NCBI GenBank assembly: GCA_900541575.1
Contig: UQKO01000070.1
Location: 1 to 10,755, forward strand
Length of the DNA stretch: 10,755 bases
Source: an uncultured Prevotella sp.
GTDB taxonomy: Bacteria; Bacteroidota; Bacteroidia; Bacteroidales; Bacteroidaceae
Reading direction: 5' to 3'
In this document: in pieces, positions 1 to 6,636 of the stretch
Layout of the letters: every line of letters begins with the position of its first letter
Position numbering within the stretch: position 1 is the first letter of the stretch
Position numbers and translations under genes: made by a program
Notes under the pieces: generated by a model
What the model was told of the DNA's origin: nothing
Database searches by the model: none
What the model saw: only the letters and a program-made list of their open reading frames with translations

Positions 1-228
1 TAAGTCTTGCTCGACATCGAGCCTTCACAAGCCTTTCCGAAGCGAGACGCTTCGCCCCCACTATCTAAGAACTTACCTCTTGCCTGCTGAATCTGTAAGG
101 AGGCTTCGTTTCCCTCACTGTATTGGCGCATAGACGAATTCAGGACGCGAAGTATCTCTCAACATCTAAACTCCTATTTCTGTTATGCTATAAGATGTGT
201 AGCTTCCTAATTCGTCATTCTAGTCTTC

Positions 229-331
229 TCAATCTTCTGCATCATAGAGATGAAAGATGCGCTCCATCAGTTTCCACTTCTCTGTGAAACTGGCATTAGA
301 ATCAGCCTTTTGATATTTGGCTGTGAGTGCT
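229..331 (-). pseudogene. rhaM 3' fragment, array copy 1
   Basis: This 103-nt stretch matches the last 33 codons and stop of the intact mutarotase gene (1370-1472) with no net indel. It carries substitutions, including Ser to Phe and Thr to Ala near the C-terminus. Similarity ends sharply at 331, where the sequence turns into the A-rich flank of a terminator. It has no start codon or N-terminal part, so it cannot make a mutarotase. Confidence 0.9.
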
Positions 332-335
332 GAAG

Positions 336-382
336 AAAAAATTAGGGCTGAAACTTCTCTCGTGAGGTTTCAGCCCTTTTTT
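336..382. terminator. Bidirectional intrinsic terminator, array copy 1
   Basis: A perfect 10-bp stem (GGGCTGAAAC at 345-354 with GTTTCAGCCC at 367-376) is flanked by six T's on the right and six A's on the left. It therefore has a U-tract in either direction. A smaller CTC/GAG pairing inside the loop lengthens the hairpin. No intact gene ends next to it inside the window. Confidence 0.85.
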
Positions 383-482
383 CACTTTTTGTGTTGTTAA
401 TGATTAGGTTCTGAGCAGGAACGTAAGATTTTCAGCCAATACTCGAATAAGTCGAATTCAGACAAGGAGCCTACTCATAGGA

Positions 483-633
483 AGTGGGGGCGAAGCGTCT
501 CGCTTCGGTACGTCAGTAAGGAGCTCGATGCTCCGAAATGACGTAGAAAACTTCTGTAAGTTCTTTTACTTTAAGTCTTGCTCGACATCGAGCCTTCACA
601 AGCCTTTCCGAAGCGAGACGCTTCGCCCCCACT
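483..633. repeat. Long inverted repeat, array copy 1/2
   Basis: The arms 483-508 and 608-633 are perfect 26-nt reverse complements. Further in, after 14 non-matching nt on each side, GCTCGATG pairs with CATCGAGC at the same spacing, so each arm spans about 48 nt around a ~55-nt centre. The outer arms are themselves palindromic (CGAAGCG-TCT-CGCTTCG). The inner parts also hold short hairpins such as GCTCGA-CA-TCGAGC. Function unknown. Confidence 0.85.
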
Positions 634-799
634 ATCTATGAACTTACCTCTTGCCTGCTGAATCTGTAAGGGCGCTTCGTCTTCCTCCCTGTATTGGCGC
701 ATAGACGAATTCAGGACGCGAAGAACCTCTTAACTTCTAAACTCTTTTTTCTGTTATGCTATAAGATGTGTAGCTCCTTAATTCGTCATTCTAGTCTTC

Positions 800-902
800 T
801 CAATCTTCTGCATTATAGAGATGAAAGATGCGCTCCATTAGTTTCCACTTCTCTGTGGAACTGGCATTAGAATCAGCCTTTTGATATTTGGCTGTGAGTG
901 CT
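800..902 (-). pseudogene. rhaM 3' fragment, array copy 2
   Basis: This is a second 103-nt copy of the last 33 codons and stop of the mutarotase gene, with no net indel and only a few changes (for example Asp to Asn and Thr to Ala near the end). It stops at exactly the same gene position as copy 1, so both copies share one breakpoint. It has no start codon. Confidence 0.9.
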
Positions 903-903
903 G

Positions 904-952
904 AAAAAAAAATCAGGGCTGAAACTTCTCTCGTGAGGTTTCAGCCCTTTTT
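904..952. terminator. Bidirectional intrinsic terminator, array copy 2; probable end of the rpe-nrnA-rhaM transcript
   Basis: The stem GGGCTGAAAC (916-925) pairs with GTTTCAGCCC (938-947). There are nine A's on the left (904-912), which gives a strong U-tract on the minus strand, and five T's on the right. It is the first intrinsic terminator met by minus-strand transcription leaving rhaM, about 420 nt past its stop codon. Confidence 0.85.
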
Positions 953-1052
953 CACTTTTTTGTGTTGTTAATGATTAGGTTCTGAGCAGGAACGTAAGAT
1001 TTCAGCCAATACTCGAATAAGTCGAATTCAGACAAGGAGCCTACTCATAGGA

Positions 1053-1203
1053 AGTGGGGGCGAAGCGTCTCGCTTCGGTACGTCAGTAAGGAGCTCGATG
1101 CTCCGAAATGACGTAGAAAACTTCTGTAAGTTCTTTTACTTTAAGTCTTGCTCGACATCGAGCCTTCACAAGCCTTTCCGAAGCGAGACGCTTCGCTCCC
1201 ACT
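1053..1203. repeat. Long inverted repeat, array copy 2/3
   Basis: This is the second occurrence of the inverted repeat at 483-633. The arms 1053-1078 and 1178-1203 pair with a single mismatch, caused by a C to T change in the right arm. The right arm alone is also present at 37-62 at the start of the window, its partner lying off the left edge. Confidence 0.85.
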
Positions 1204-1369
1204 ATCTATGAACTTAGCTCTTGCCTGCTGAATCTGTAAGGACGCTTCGTCTCTCTCCCAGTAATGGCGCATTGACGAAGTCAGGACGCAAAGAACCTCT
1301 TAACTTCTAAACTCCTATTTCTTTTATGCTATAAGATGTGTAGCTTCTTAATTCGTCATTCTAGTATTC

Positions 1370-1759
1370 TCAATCTTCTGTATCATAGAGATGAAAGATG
1401 CGCTCCATCAGTTTCCACTTCTCTGTGGAACTAGCATTAGAATCAGCCTTTTGATATTTGGCTGTGAGTGCTTCCCATTCTGCTTGGCGAGGATAATTGG
1501 CCATTCGGCGCATCACTTCGTCCCAATCAGCCTCGGCTGGCAATTCTACAATCATAAACAGTCGAGTGCCTAATAGGTAAATCTCCATTTCAAGAACCCC
1601 AGCCTTTTTAATTCCCTCAAGAATCTCAGGCCATATGCCATCTTGAGAGTGCAGTTTGCGGTAAGCGGCAATCAAATCGGGATTATCTTTTAAGTCAAGT
1701 GTCTGACAATAGCGTTTGGTCGCTCCTTCAAACTTCTTTACTTCGTAACCTTTCGTCAT
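1370..1759 (-). CDS. rhaM: L-rhamnose mutarotase family protein (RhaM/DUF718)
   Basis: The product (129 aa) matches the RhaM family, which interconverts alpha and beta anomers of L-rhamnose or a similar deoxysugar in the cytoplasm. Visible landmarks are RYCQTLDLKD (16-25), YRKLH ending in His37 (the family's conserved active-site region), IWPEI (42-46), MEIYLLGTRLFM (58-69), WEAL and KYQ, and the EKWKLMERIF tail. It is longer than the ~104-aa E. coli enzyme, mostly from about 15 extra N-terminal residues. It begins 42 nt after the nrnA-like gene on the same strand, so it is probably the last gene of that operon. No rhamnose catabolic genes are in the window, so its true substrate is uncertain. 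Its last 103 nt are duplicated twice downstream. Confidence 0.88.
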   Translation of the reverse strand: MTKGYEVKKFEGATKRYCQTLDLKDNPDLIAAYRKLHSQDGIWPEILEGIKKAGVLEMEIYLLGTRLFMIVELPAEADWDEVMRRMANYPRQAEWEALTAKYQKADSNASSTEKWKLMERIFHLYDTED

Positions 1760-1801
1760 TTCTAGTAACTTCAGTAATAAATACGTTGTCGATCAATTCT
1801 T

Positions 1802-2833
1802 TTAGAGCAAAGCTTCGTATGCCTCAATCGCCCTCTCCGCCGTTTTGATAGCTTCAGAAAGCGGGAAGGGAAGTTCACCGCCCGAGGCATTGAGATGACC
1901 TCCACCATTGAAGAACTCTTCCGCCATTTTGTTGCATGGAAAATCATCAACCGAACGGAGGGAAATGCGTACGACGTCACGCTCAGTGTCTTCGCGCATA
2001 GAAATGCTCAAGCGCATACCTTTTACCTGCAGTGGCATATTGACCAAGCCTTCGGCATCGCCGCGGATGAAGTTGAAGCGCTTCATCTCCTCTCGTGTAA
2101 GGGTGAAGATAGAGGCTCGATTGCGCGAATAGAATTGCAATTTCTCATGGAGAATATAGCCCGTGAGGCGGATGCGATCTACGGAGTAGACGTTGAACAC
2201 GTTGCGATAAATCTTGTCCTTATCAAAGCCCTTCGTGAGCAGCATGGATATGATTTCGTAGATTTCGGGATTGCTAGAGTTGTAAGTAAATCCGCCAGTG
2301 TCTGTCATCATACCTGCATAGATACAGATGGCCGTGGTCTGTGTCATATCTTCAAAGCCGCCTAGCTGCAAGATGAGGCGAAACACAAGTTCACACGTAG
2401 AGCACATCGTGGGGAAGGAGATAACTTGCTTGGCCACCGAATGATCGGGGTCAAGATGGTGGTCGATAATCACCTTGTCGGCTTTAGCACGAGCCACCGC
2501 TCCTTGCATTTCCTGCAGACGGGGTAGACCATTAAAGTCGAGGCAGAAGATGAGGTCGGCTTCATTGATCGTGCGTGTGGCTTCGGCCTCATGACGAGCA
2601 TAGAACTGGATAAGATGAGAATTAGGCATCCAGCGCAGAAAGTCGGGAAAAGGATTGGGCAGGACGATGCTTACCTGCTTGCCAAGCGACTTGAGGTATT
2701 CGCTCCAAGCCAAGCACGAACCGACGGCGTCGCCATCTGGACCGCGATGAGCACACACTACGATGCGACGGCTTTGCTGAATGGTCTGCATCAGGGAAAA
2801 TAGCTCCGTGTTGGTGAGTATGGGGTTGAGCAT
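1802..2833 (-). CDS. nrnA: DHH/DHHA1 phosphoesterase, NrnA-type bifunctional oligoribonuclease/pAp phosphatase
   Basis: This 343-aa protein has the full motif set of DHH subfamily 1 phosphoesterases. An N-terminal metal-binding AHRGPDGDAVGS lies at 28-39 (His29, Asp33, Asp35), followed by CLDF with Asp99, the IDHH signature with Asp124-His125-His126, and TDTGGF with Asp178. The C-terminal DHHA1 domain carries GGGHLNASGG at 310-319, which binds substrate. Proteins of this length and architecture (NrnA, YtqI) degrade 2-5 nt RNAs and dephosphorylate pAp in the cytoplasm. All catalytic residues are intact. The start is 17 nt after the rpe stop on the same strand, which supports co-transcription. 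A c-di-NMP-phosphodiesterase activity, known for some relatives, cannot be excluded from sequence. Confidence 0.92.
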   Translation of the reverse strand: MLNPILTNTELFSLMQTIQQSRRIVVCAHRGPDGDAVGSCLAWSEYLKSLGKQVSIVLPNPFPDFLRWMPNSHLIQFYARHEAEATRTINEADLIFCLDFNGLPRLQEMQGAVARAKADKVIIDHHLDPDHSVAKQVISFPTMCSTCELVFRLILQLGGFEDMTQTTAICIYAGMMTDTGGFTYNSSNPEIYEIISMLLTKGFDKDKIYRNVFNVYSVDRIRLTGYILHEKLQFYSRNRASIFTLTREEMKRFNFIRGDAEGLVNMPLQVKGMRLSISMREDTERDVVRISLRSVDDFPCNKMAEEFFNGGGHLNASGGELPFPLSEAIKTAERAIEAYEALL

Positions 2834-2850
2834 AACGGCAGATGAGCGAT

Positions 2851-3498
2851 TTAGAGATTCTTTAAAATGCGAACTTCCTCCACGGGGTCGGCAGCCTTAA
2901 ACACGGCCGAACCTGCCACGAGCACATCGGCACCTGCCTCAACGAGTTGCTTGCCCGTAACGCGATTCACTCCACCATCTATCTCTATCAGGGCTTTTGA
3001 TCCTGTGCGGTCAATGAGTTCGCGCAAGCGTCGTGTCTTATCAAGCGAATGCTCTATAAACTTCTGTCCGCCAAAGCCAGGATTTACTGACATGAGCATT
3101 ACGAGGTCGAGGTCGCCAATGATTTCTTCGAGCAAACTCACGGGGGTATGCGGATTGAGTGTAACGCCGGCCATCATGCCCTCGCTCTTGATTTGTTGTA
3201 TCACGCGGTGTAGGTGAGTGCATGCTTCGTAGTGTACGTTCATCACCTTAGCGTTGAGGGCTTTTACTTCTTTGATGAACTTTTCAGGACGTTCTATCAT
3301 GAGATGAACATCAAGTGGCTTGGTAGCATGTTTTGCCATGGCTTCCATTACGGGAAAACCAAATGAGATATTAGGTACGAACACGCCATCCATCACATCG
3401 AGGTGATACCAATCGCATTCACTATGATTCATCATTTCAAGGTCGCGCTGCAAGTTGCCGAAGTCGGCCGATAAAAGGGAAGGAGATATTAAGGGCAT
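2851..3498 (-). CDS. rpe: Ribulose-phosphate 3-epimerase
   Basis: The enzyme interconverts ribulose 5-phosphate and xylulose 5-phosphate in the pentose phosphate pathway. With the start chosen here it is 215 aa, normal for the family. Motifs of the TIM barrel are clear: ISPSLLSADF at the N-terminus, WYHLDVMDGVFVPN (metal His and Asp), LDVHLMI, VTLNPHTP, MSVNPGFGGQKF, and the phosphate-binding IEIDGGVN and LVAGSAVF. The frame is open to an ATG at 3543 (15 more residues). I prefer 3498 because family members begin at about MxLIxPSxLSADF, and because a -7 box at 3555-3562 would leave almost no leader for the upstream ATG. It is the first gene of the rpe-nrnA-rhaM group and diverges from the S9 peptidase. 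Confidence 0.93.
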   Translation of the reverse strand: MPLISPSLLSADFGNLQRDLEMMNHSECDWYHLDVMDGVFVPNISFGFPVMEAMAKHATKPLDVHLMIERPEKFIKEVKALNAKVMNVHYEACTHLHRVIQQIKSEGMMAGVTLNPHTPVSLLEEIIGDLDLVMLMSVNPGFGGQKFIEHSLDKTRRLRELIDRTGSKALIEIDGGVNRVTGKQLVEAGADVLVAGSAVFKAADPVEEVRILKNL

Positions 3499-3551
3499 AT
3501 ATTCTGTGTTATGATAAGGGGTGGATTCGTTGCGAAAGTCCACCTATAATG

Positions 3552-3562
3552 GTGCAAAAGTA
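3552..3562 (-). promoter_or_regulatory. Bacteroidota-type -7 promoter element for rpe
   Basis: On the minus strand this reads TACTTTTGCAC, which matches the Bacteroidota -7 consensus TAnnTTTG. It lies about 55 nt before the preferred rpe start. I do not see a convincing -33 TTTG at the usual ~19-nt spacing. It is the mirror image of the box at 3605-3615. Confidence 0.6.
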
Positions 3563-3604
3563 CGAATATATCATGAAATTGCTCGCCATTTCGCCCTAAA
3601 AGCC

Positions 3605-3615
3605 TACTTTTGCAC
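3605..3615 (+). promoter_or_regulatory. Bacteroidota-type -7 promoter element for the S9 peptidase
   Basis: TACTTTTGCAC matches the TAnnTTTG consensus and ends 31 nt before the peptidase ATG at 3647. No clear -33 box is visible. Together with 3552-3562 it forms a perfect 11-bp inverted repeat across the divergent intergenic region. Confidence 0.6.
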
Positions 3616-3646
3616 TTAATTTCTATCTCGAAAAATACTTTTATTC

Positions 3647-5473
3647 ATGCGAAACATACCCTTGGAAGACTTCTTCCGCAACTCCGAACGTACGGGTTAT
3701 CAACTCTCGCCCGACGGAACACACATCTCTTATATGGCTCCCTACAAAGACAGGCTCAACGTGTTTGTGCGTCGCACTACGGAAAGCGATGAACAGGCCG
3801 TTCGCGTTACGAGCGAAACAAAACGAAGCGTGGCGGGCTATATGTGGGCTGACAATCAGCGTTTGCTCTATATGAAGGACACGGCAGGCGATGAGAATTA
3901 TCAGCTTTATGGAGTACGTCGTGATGGCTCTGACGAAAGAGCCTATACAGCTTTCAAGGGAGTGCGTACAAGTCTAATCGACGACCTCGAGGAAGTGCCG
4001 GGCTTTGTGCTTATTGGTATGAATAAGCGCAACGCTGAGGTGTTTGATCCCTATCGTCTCAATCTTGAAACGGGTGAACTCGTACTCCTAGCCGAAAACC
4101 CTGGAAACATTCAAGGTTGGATGACCGACCATGAGGGACACCTCCGTGTGGCCACAGCCATCGTAGACGGAGTGAACACGCAAGTGCTCTATCGTGACTC
4201 AGAAAAAGAGCCCTTCATTCCCGTGCTCACCACCAACTTTAAGGATGTGGTAAGTTTTATGGAGTTTACGCCCGATAATCGCGAAGTGTATGCTGCCACA
4301 AACCTCAATCGCGACAAAACCGTGCTCGTGCGCATGGATCCGCATGATTGTAAGGAATTGGAGCTCCTCTATGAAGACTCACGCTACGACATCTCAAGTA
4401 TTAGTTATTCGCGTAAGCGTAAGAAGTTGCTCAGTGTCTATTGCACAGGACATAAGGAGCCTGTCCGACACTTCTTCGATGCTGAGGAAGAAGCCCTTCG
4501 TGCCCGCATTCAAGCACATTTTCCAGGACAACGCTTTGGCATAGCCGATACTGACAAAGCCGAACTTCACTACTTGATATATGTGGGGGGCGACTGTACG
4601 CGAGGCGCTTACTGGATGTATCATGCAGAGACTGATAAGGCTGAAAAGATAGCCGACCTCGCTCCTTGGATTCATGCAGAAGAGATGAATGCAATGCATG
4701 CTGTGACTTACACCACTCGTGACGGACTAGAGATAGAAGCCTATCTCTCTCTGCCCGATGGACTTACGCCCGCTACTGCTCACCAATTGCCTGTGGTGGT
4801 CAATCCGCATGGAGGTCCGTGGGCTCGCGATTGCTGGGGCTATTCCTCTGAAGTACAGTTTCTATGTAACAGAGGTTATGCCGTATTTCAAATGAATTTC
4901 CGTGGCTCTACGGGCTATGGCCGCCGTTTCCTCGAAGCGAGTTACAAGCAGTGGGGACTGAAAATGCAAGACGACATTACCGATGGTGTGCGTTGGCTCA
5001 TTGCCGAGGGGATAGCTGATCCAAAGCGTGTGGCCATCTATGGTGGAAGCTATGGTGGTTATGCCACGCTTGCCGGACTTACCTTCACACCCCATCTCTA
5101 TGCTTGTGGCATCGACTATGTGGGCGTAAGCAATCTCTTCACCTTTATGCAGACCATCCCGCCCTATTGGCGACCTATGCTTGAGATGATGTATGAACAA
5201 GTGGGCAATCCTGAGACCGATCGCGAACAACTTTCTGCTACCTCGCCAGCCTTGCATGCCGACCAGATATGTGTGCCTCTTCTCATAGCTCAGGGAGCTA
5301 ACGATCCGCGTGTCAACAAGGCAGAGAGCGACCAAATGGTTGAGGCCCTTCGCAAGCGTGGGGTAGAGGTGGAGTATATGGTGAAGGACGATGAAGGTCA
5401 TGGCTTCCACAATCAAGAAAATCGATTCGATTTCTATCGAGCCATGGAGCGCTTCCTCAAAGCGCACCTTTAG
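3647..5473 (+). CDS. S9 family (prolyl oligopeptidase-type) serine peptidase
   Basis: A 608-aa protein with an N-terminal seven-bladed beta-propeller-like region (roughly 15-340, with SPDG and similar WD-like turns) and a C-terminal alpha/beta hydrolase peptidase domain (roughly 350-608). The oxyanion-region motif NPHGGP is at 386-391, FRGSTGYG at 418-425, the nucleophile in GGSYGGY (Ser468), the acid in GANDPRV (Asp553) and the catalytic His in DEGHGF (His585). All three catalytic residues are present. There is no signal peptide or lipobox, so it is probably cytoplasmic, unlike the secreted DPP-type S9 enzymes of this phylum. It should cleave short peptides; acylaminoacyl-peptidase-like activity is possible but specificity cannot be read from sequence. 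It is a single gene with its own promoter and a stem-loop 10 nt past the stop. Confidence 0.93.
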   Translation: MRNIPLEDFFRNSERTGYQLSPDGTHISYMAPYKDRLNVFVRRTTESDEQAVRVTSETKRSVAGYMWADNQRLLYMKDTAGDENYQLYGVRRDGSDERAYTAFKGVRTSLIDDLEEVPGFVLIGMNKRNAEVFDPYRLNLETGELVLLAENPGNIQGWMTDHEGHLRVATAIVDGVNTQVLYRDSEKEPFIPVLTTNFKDVVSFMEFTPDNREVYAATNLNRDKTVLVRMDPHDCKELELLYEDSRYDISSISYSRKRKKLLSVYCTGHKEPVRHFFDAEEEALRARIQAHFPGQRFGIADTDKAELHYLIYVGGDCTRGAYWMYHAETDKAEKIADLAPWIHAEEMNAMHAVTYTTRDGLEIEAYLSLPDGLTPATAHQLPVVVNPHGGPWARDCWGYSSEVQFLCNRGYAVFQMNFRGSTGYGRRFLEASYKQWGLKMQDDITDGVRWLIAEGIADPKRVAIYGGSYGGYATLAGLTFTPHLYACGIDYVGVSNLFTFMQTIPPYWRPMLEMMYEQVGNPETDREQLSATSPALHADQICVPLLIAQGANDPRVNKAESDQMVEALRKRGVEVEYMVKDDEGHGFHNQENRFDFYRAMERFLKAHL

Positions 5474-5482
5474 TGAGAATTG

Positions 5483-5535
5483 GTTGATGAGTTGACGGGG
5501 CACTCGTTAGTCTGTTACCCTGTCAACTCATCAAC
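5483..5535. terminator. Stem-loop between convergent genes, probable bidirectional terminator
   Basis: The arms 5483-5500 and 5518-5535 pair over 18 bp with one G-T pair around a 17-nt loop; the core is GTTGATGAGTTGAC. It sits exactly between the ends of two convergent genes. Neither side has a good T-tract, so it may act as a transcript-end stabiliser rather than a classical intrinsic terminator. Confidence 0.7.
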
Positions 5536-5553
5536 AAATCTCCTTGCCAACGC

Positions 5554-6462
5554 TTACTCAAATAACATCGTTATCAGTGGAATGGTAATGATAGATCCGA
5601 TGGTGGTGATAAACGTAATCTCGGTCATGAGCGAAGGGTCACGCCCATACTTCATGCAAAACATAGTGCCGAATGAGGCAACAGGCATAGCGATTACCAC
5701 CGTATTGATATTGTTGATAACATCGTTCACACCGCACACCTTAAATAGAAAATAAATTGCCAACGGCACTACGCCGAGGCGTATCACAGAGGATACGTAT
5801 ACCACGGGCGAACCAATAATCTCCTTCAGCGGCAATCGAGCCATAGATGACCCTATAATCATAAGTGCTGCGGGCACAGTAATATTGCCCACCATCGTCA
5901 TGGGACGTGCGATGAGGCTCGGCATGTGAATGCCCAGCGCAACAATGAGTGCAGCAGCAAAAGCTGCTATCATTGCGGGTGAGAACAAAACTTTCGGGTG
6001 GAGATTCTTGATACTATATTCGCCCTTTACGAGCATCACGCCAGCGGTGAATATAAAGAAAGTGTTAGGCATATTGAGCAGTGCCGCATAGAATATGGCT
6101 TTTGGTCCAAAGATTGACGATACAATAGGGTAGCCTATAAATCCCACGTTGGCAAACATCAGTGCAAAGCCTATCATGCCTTGGTAATCATGATTTTTGC
6201 TGATGAGACGGGGTATCCAAAAGCCAAATATAAGCAAGATGAAATAAGTGAGAAAACCGATGCCCAGAAGGGGAAGTATGAGCGTGCGGTCTGGCATTTC
6301 ATCGCCCATGACAGAAGAAAGAATAAGTGCTGGACAAGTAATGTCAATAACGATTGACGAAAGTTTTTGATCAAATTTCGCGCCCATGTAGCCCAGCTTG
6401 CAAAGAACGTAGCCTAAAACAACGATGATGAACAATATCACCATTACTTCGAGATTTTCCAT
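5554..6462 (-). CDS. AEC (auxin efflux carrier) family transporter
   Basis: This 302-aa, very hydrophobic protein has the length and arrangement of bacterial AEC permeases: about ten membrane helices in two five-helix halves. Segments are visible at about 6-24, 37-51, 61-83, 95-115, 120-145, 160-180, 187-207, 215-241, 252-270 and 278-300. Family landmarks include TCPALILSS (42-50, with a helix-breaking Pro in the first half), ANVGFIGYPI (104-113) and the second-half VPAALMIIGSSMA (196-208). Bacterial members export or take up organic acids or amino-acid derivatives such as malate; the substrate here cannot be told. It is a single gene with its own promoter, convergent with the S9 peptidase. 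Confidence 0.9.
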   Translation of the reverse strand: MENLEVMVILFIIVVLGYVLCKLGYMGAKFDQKLSSIVIDITCPALILSSVMGDEMPDRTLILPLLGIGFLTYFILLIFGFWIPRLISKNHDYQGMIGFALMFANVGFIGYPIVSSIFGPKAIFYAALLNMPNTFFIFTAGVMLVKGEYSIKNLHPKVLFSPAMIAAFAAALIVALGIHMPSLIARPMTMVGNITVPAALMIIGSSMARLPLKEIIGSPVVYVSSVIRLGVVPLAIYFLFKVCGVNDVINNINTVVIAMPVASFGTMFCMKYGRDPSLMTEITFITTIGSIITIPLITMLFE

Positions 6463-6487
6463 TGTTGTTTTGCCTTATAAGTGGATG

Positions 6488-6495
6488 CAAAAGTA
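6488..6495 (-). promoter_or_regulatory. -7 promoter element for the AEC transporter
   Basis: On the minus strand this reads TACTTTTG followed by CA, a match to TAnnTTTG and the same octamer as at the rpe/S9 promoters. It ends 25 nt before the transporter ATG at 6462. It lies directly next to the terminator of the upstream purT gene. Confidence 0.6.
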
Positions 6496-6498
6496 AAC

Positions 6499-6540
6499 AA
6501 AAAAGGCAGAACATGCTTTTATTTGTAGCACATTCTGCCT
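6499..6540 (-). terminator. Intrinsic terminator of purT
   Basis: On the minus strand an 8-bp AGGCAGAA/TTCTGCCT stem (6504-6511 with 6533-6540), extended by 3 more pairs after a 2-nt mismatch, is followed by six T's (6499-6504). It lies about 97 nt past the purT stop. Confidence 0.85.
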
Positions 6541-6636
6541 CTTTCCGTAGATGATTTATGACATGGCAACTCTTCGAGCGTATGTCGTTTTAATAGTCTC
6601 CTTATGCAGTGATAGTTGCTTTTTGCTCATGGCGAC

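Larger units (their letters stand above)
1..1472. repeat. Tandem array of a ~571-bp unit containing the 3' end of rhaM
   Basis: The same sequence starts at 1, 572 and 1142, a period of 571 then 570 bp. Units can be drawn as 1-331 (cut by the window edge), 332-902 and 903-1472. The first two end abruptly after the last 103 nt of the mutarotase gene; the third continues into the intact gene. Each complete unit holds, left to right, a terminator hairpin, a spacer, a long inverted repeat, a 3' flank and the gene fragment. The copies differ by scattered substitutions and small indels, concentrated around 110-165, 680-730 and 1250-1295. Apart from the gene fragments I find no coding sequence. The likely origin is tandem duplication with one breakpoint inside rhaM. 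The unit boundaries follow the gene junction and are partly a convention. Confidence 0.93.

Noticed and set aside
483..633. Integron attC-like site
   Set aside because: The imperfect inverted repeat lacks the core-site sequences that I would look for, no integrase or cassette ORFs are present, and the repeat unit holds only a gene end.
390..900. Repeated small RNA gene ending at the terminator of each unit
   Set aside because: I found no TAnnTTTG box placed to start such a transcript on the plus strand, so there is a terminator but no promoter to support it.
1895..2365. 156-codon plus-strand ORF
   Set aside because: It is antisense to the DHHA1 half of the NrnA-type gene and has no recognisable features.
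3499..3543. 15-residue N-terminal extension of rpe (ATG at 3543)
   Set aside because: The family starts at the internal Met, and the promoter box at 3555-3562 would leave almost no leader for the upstream ATG.
4862..5503. 213-codon minus-strand ORF
   Set aside because: It is antisense to the catalytic domain of the S9 peptidase, whose Ser, Asp and His motifs are all in the plus-strand frame.
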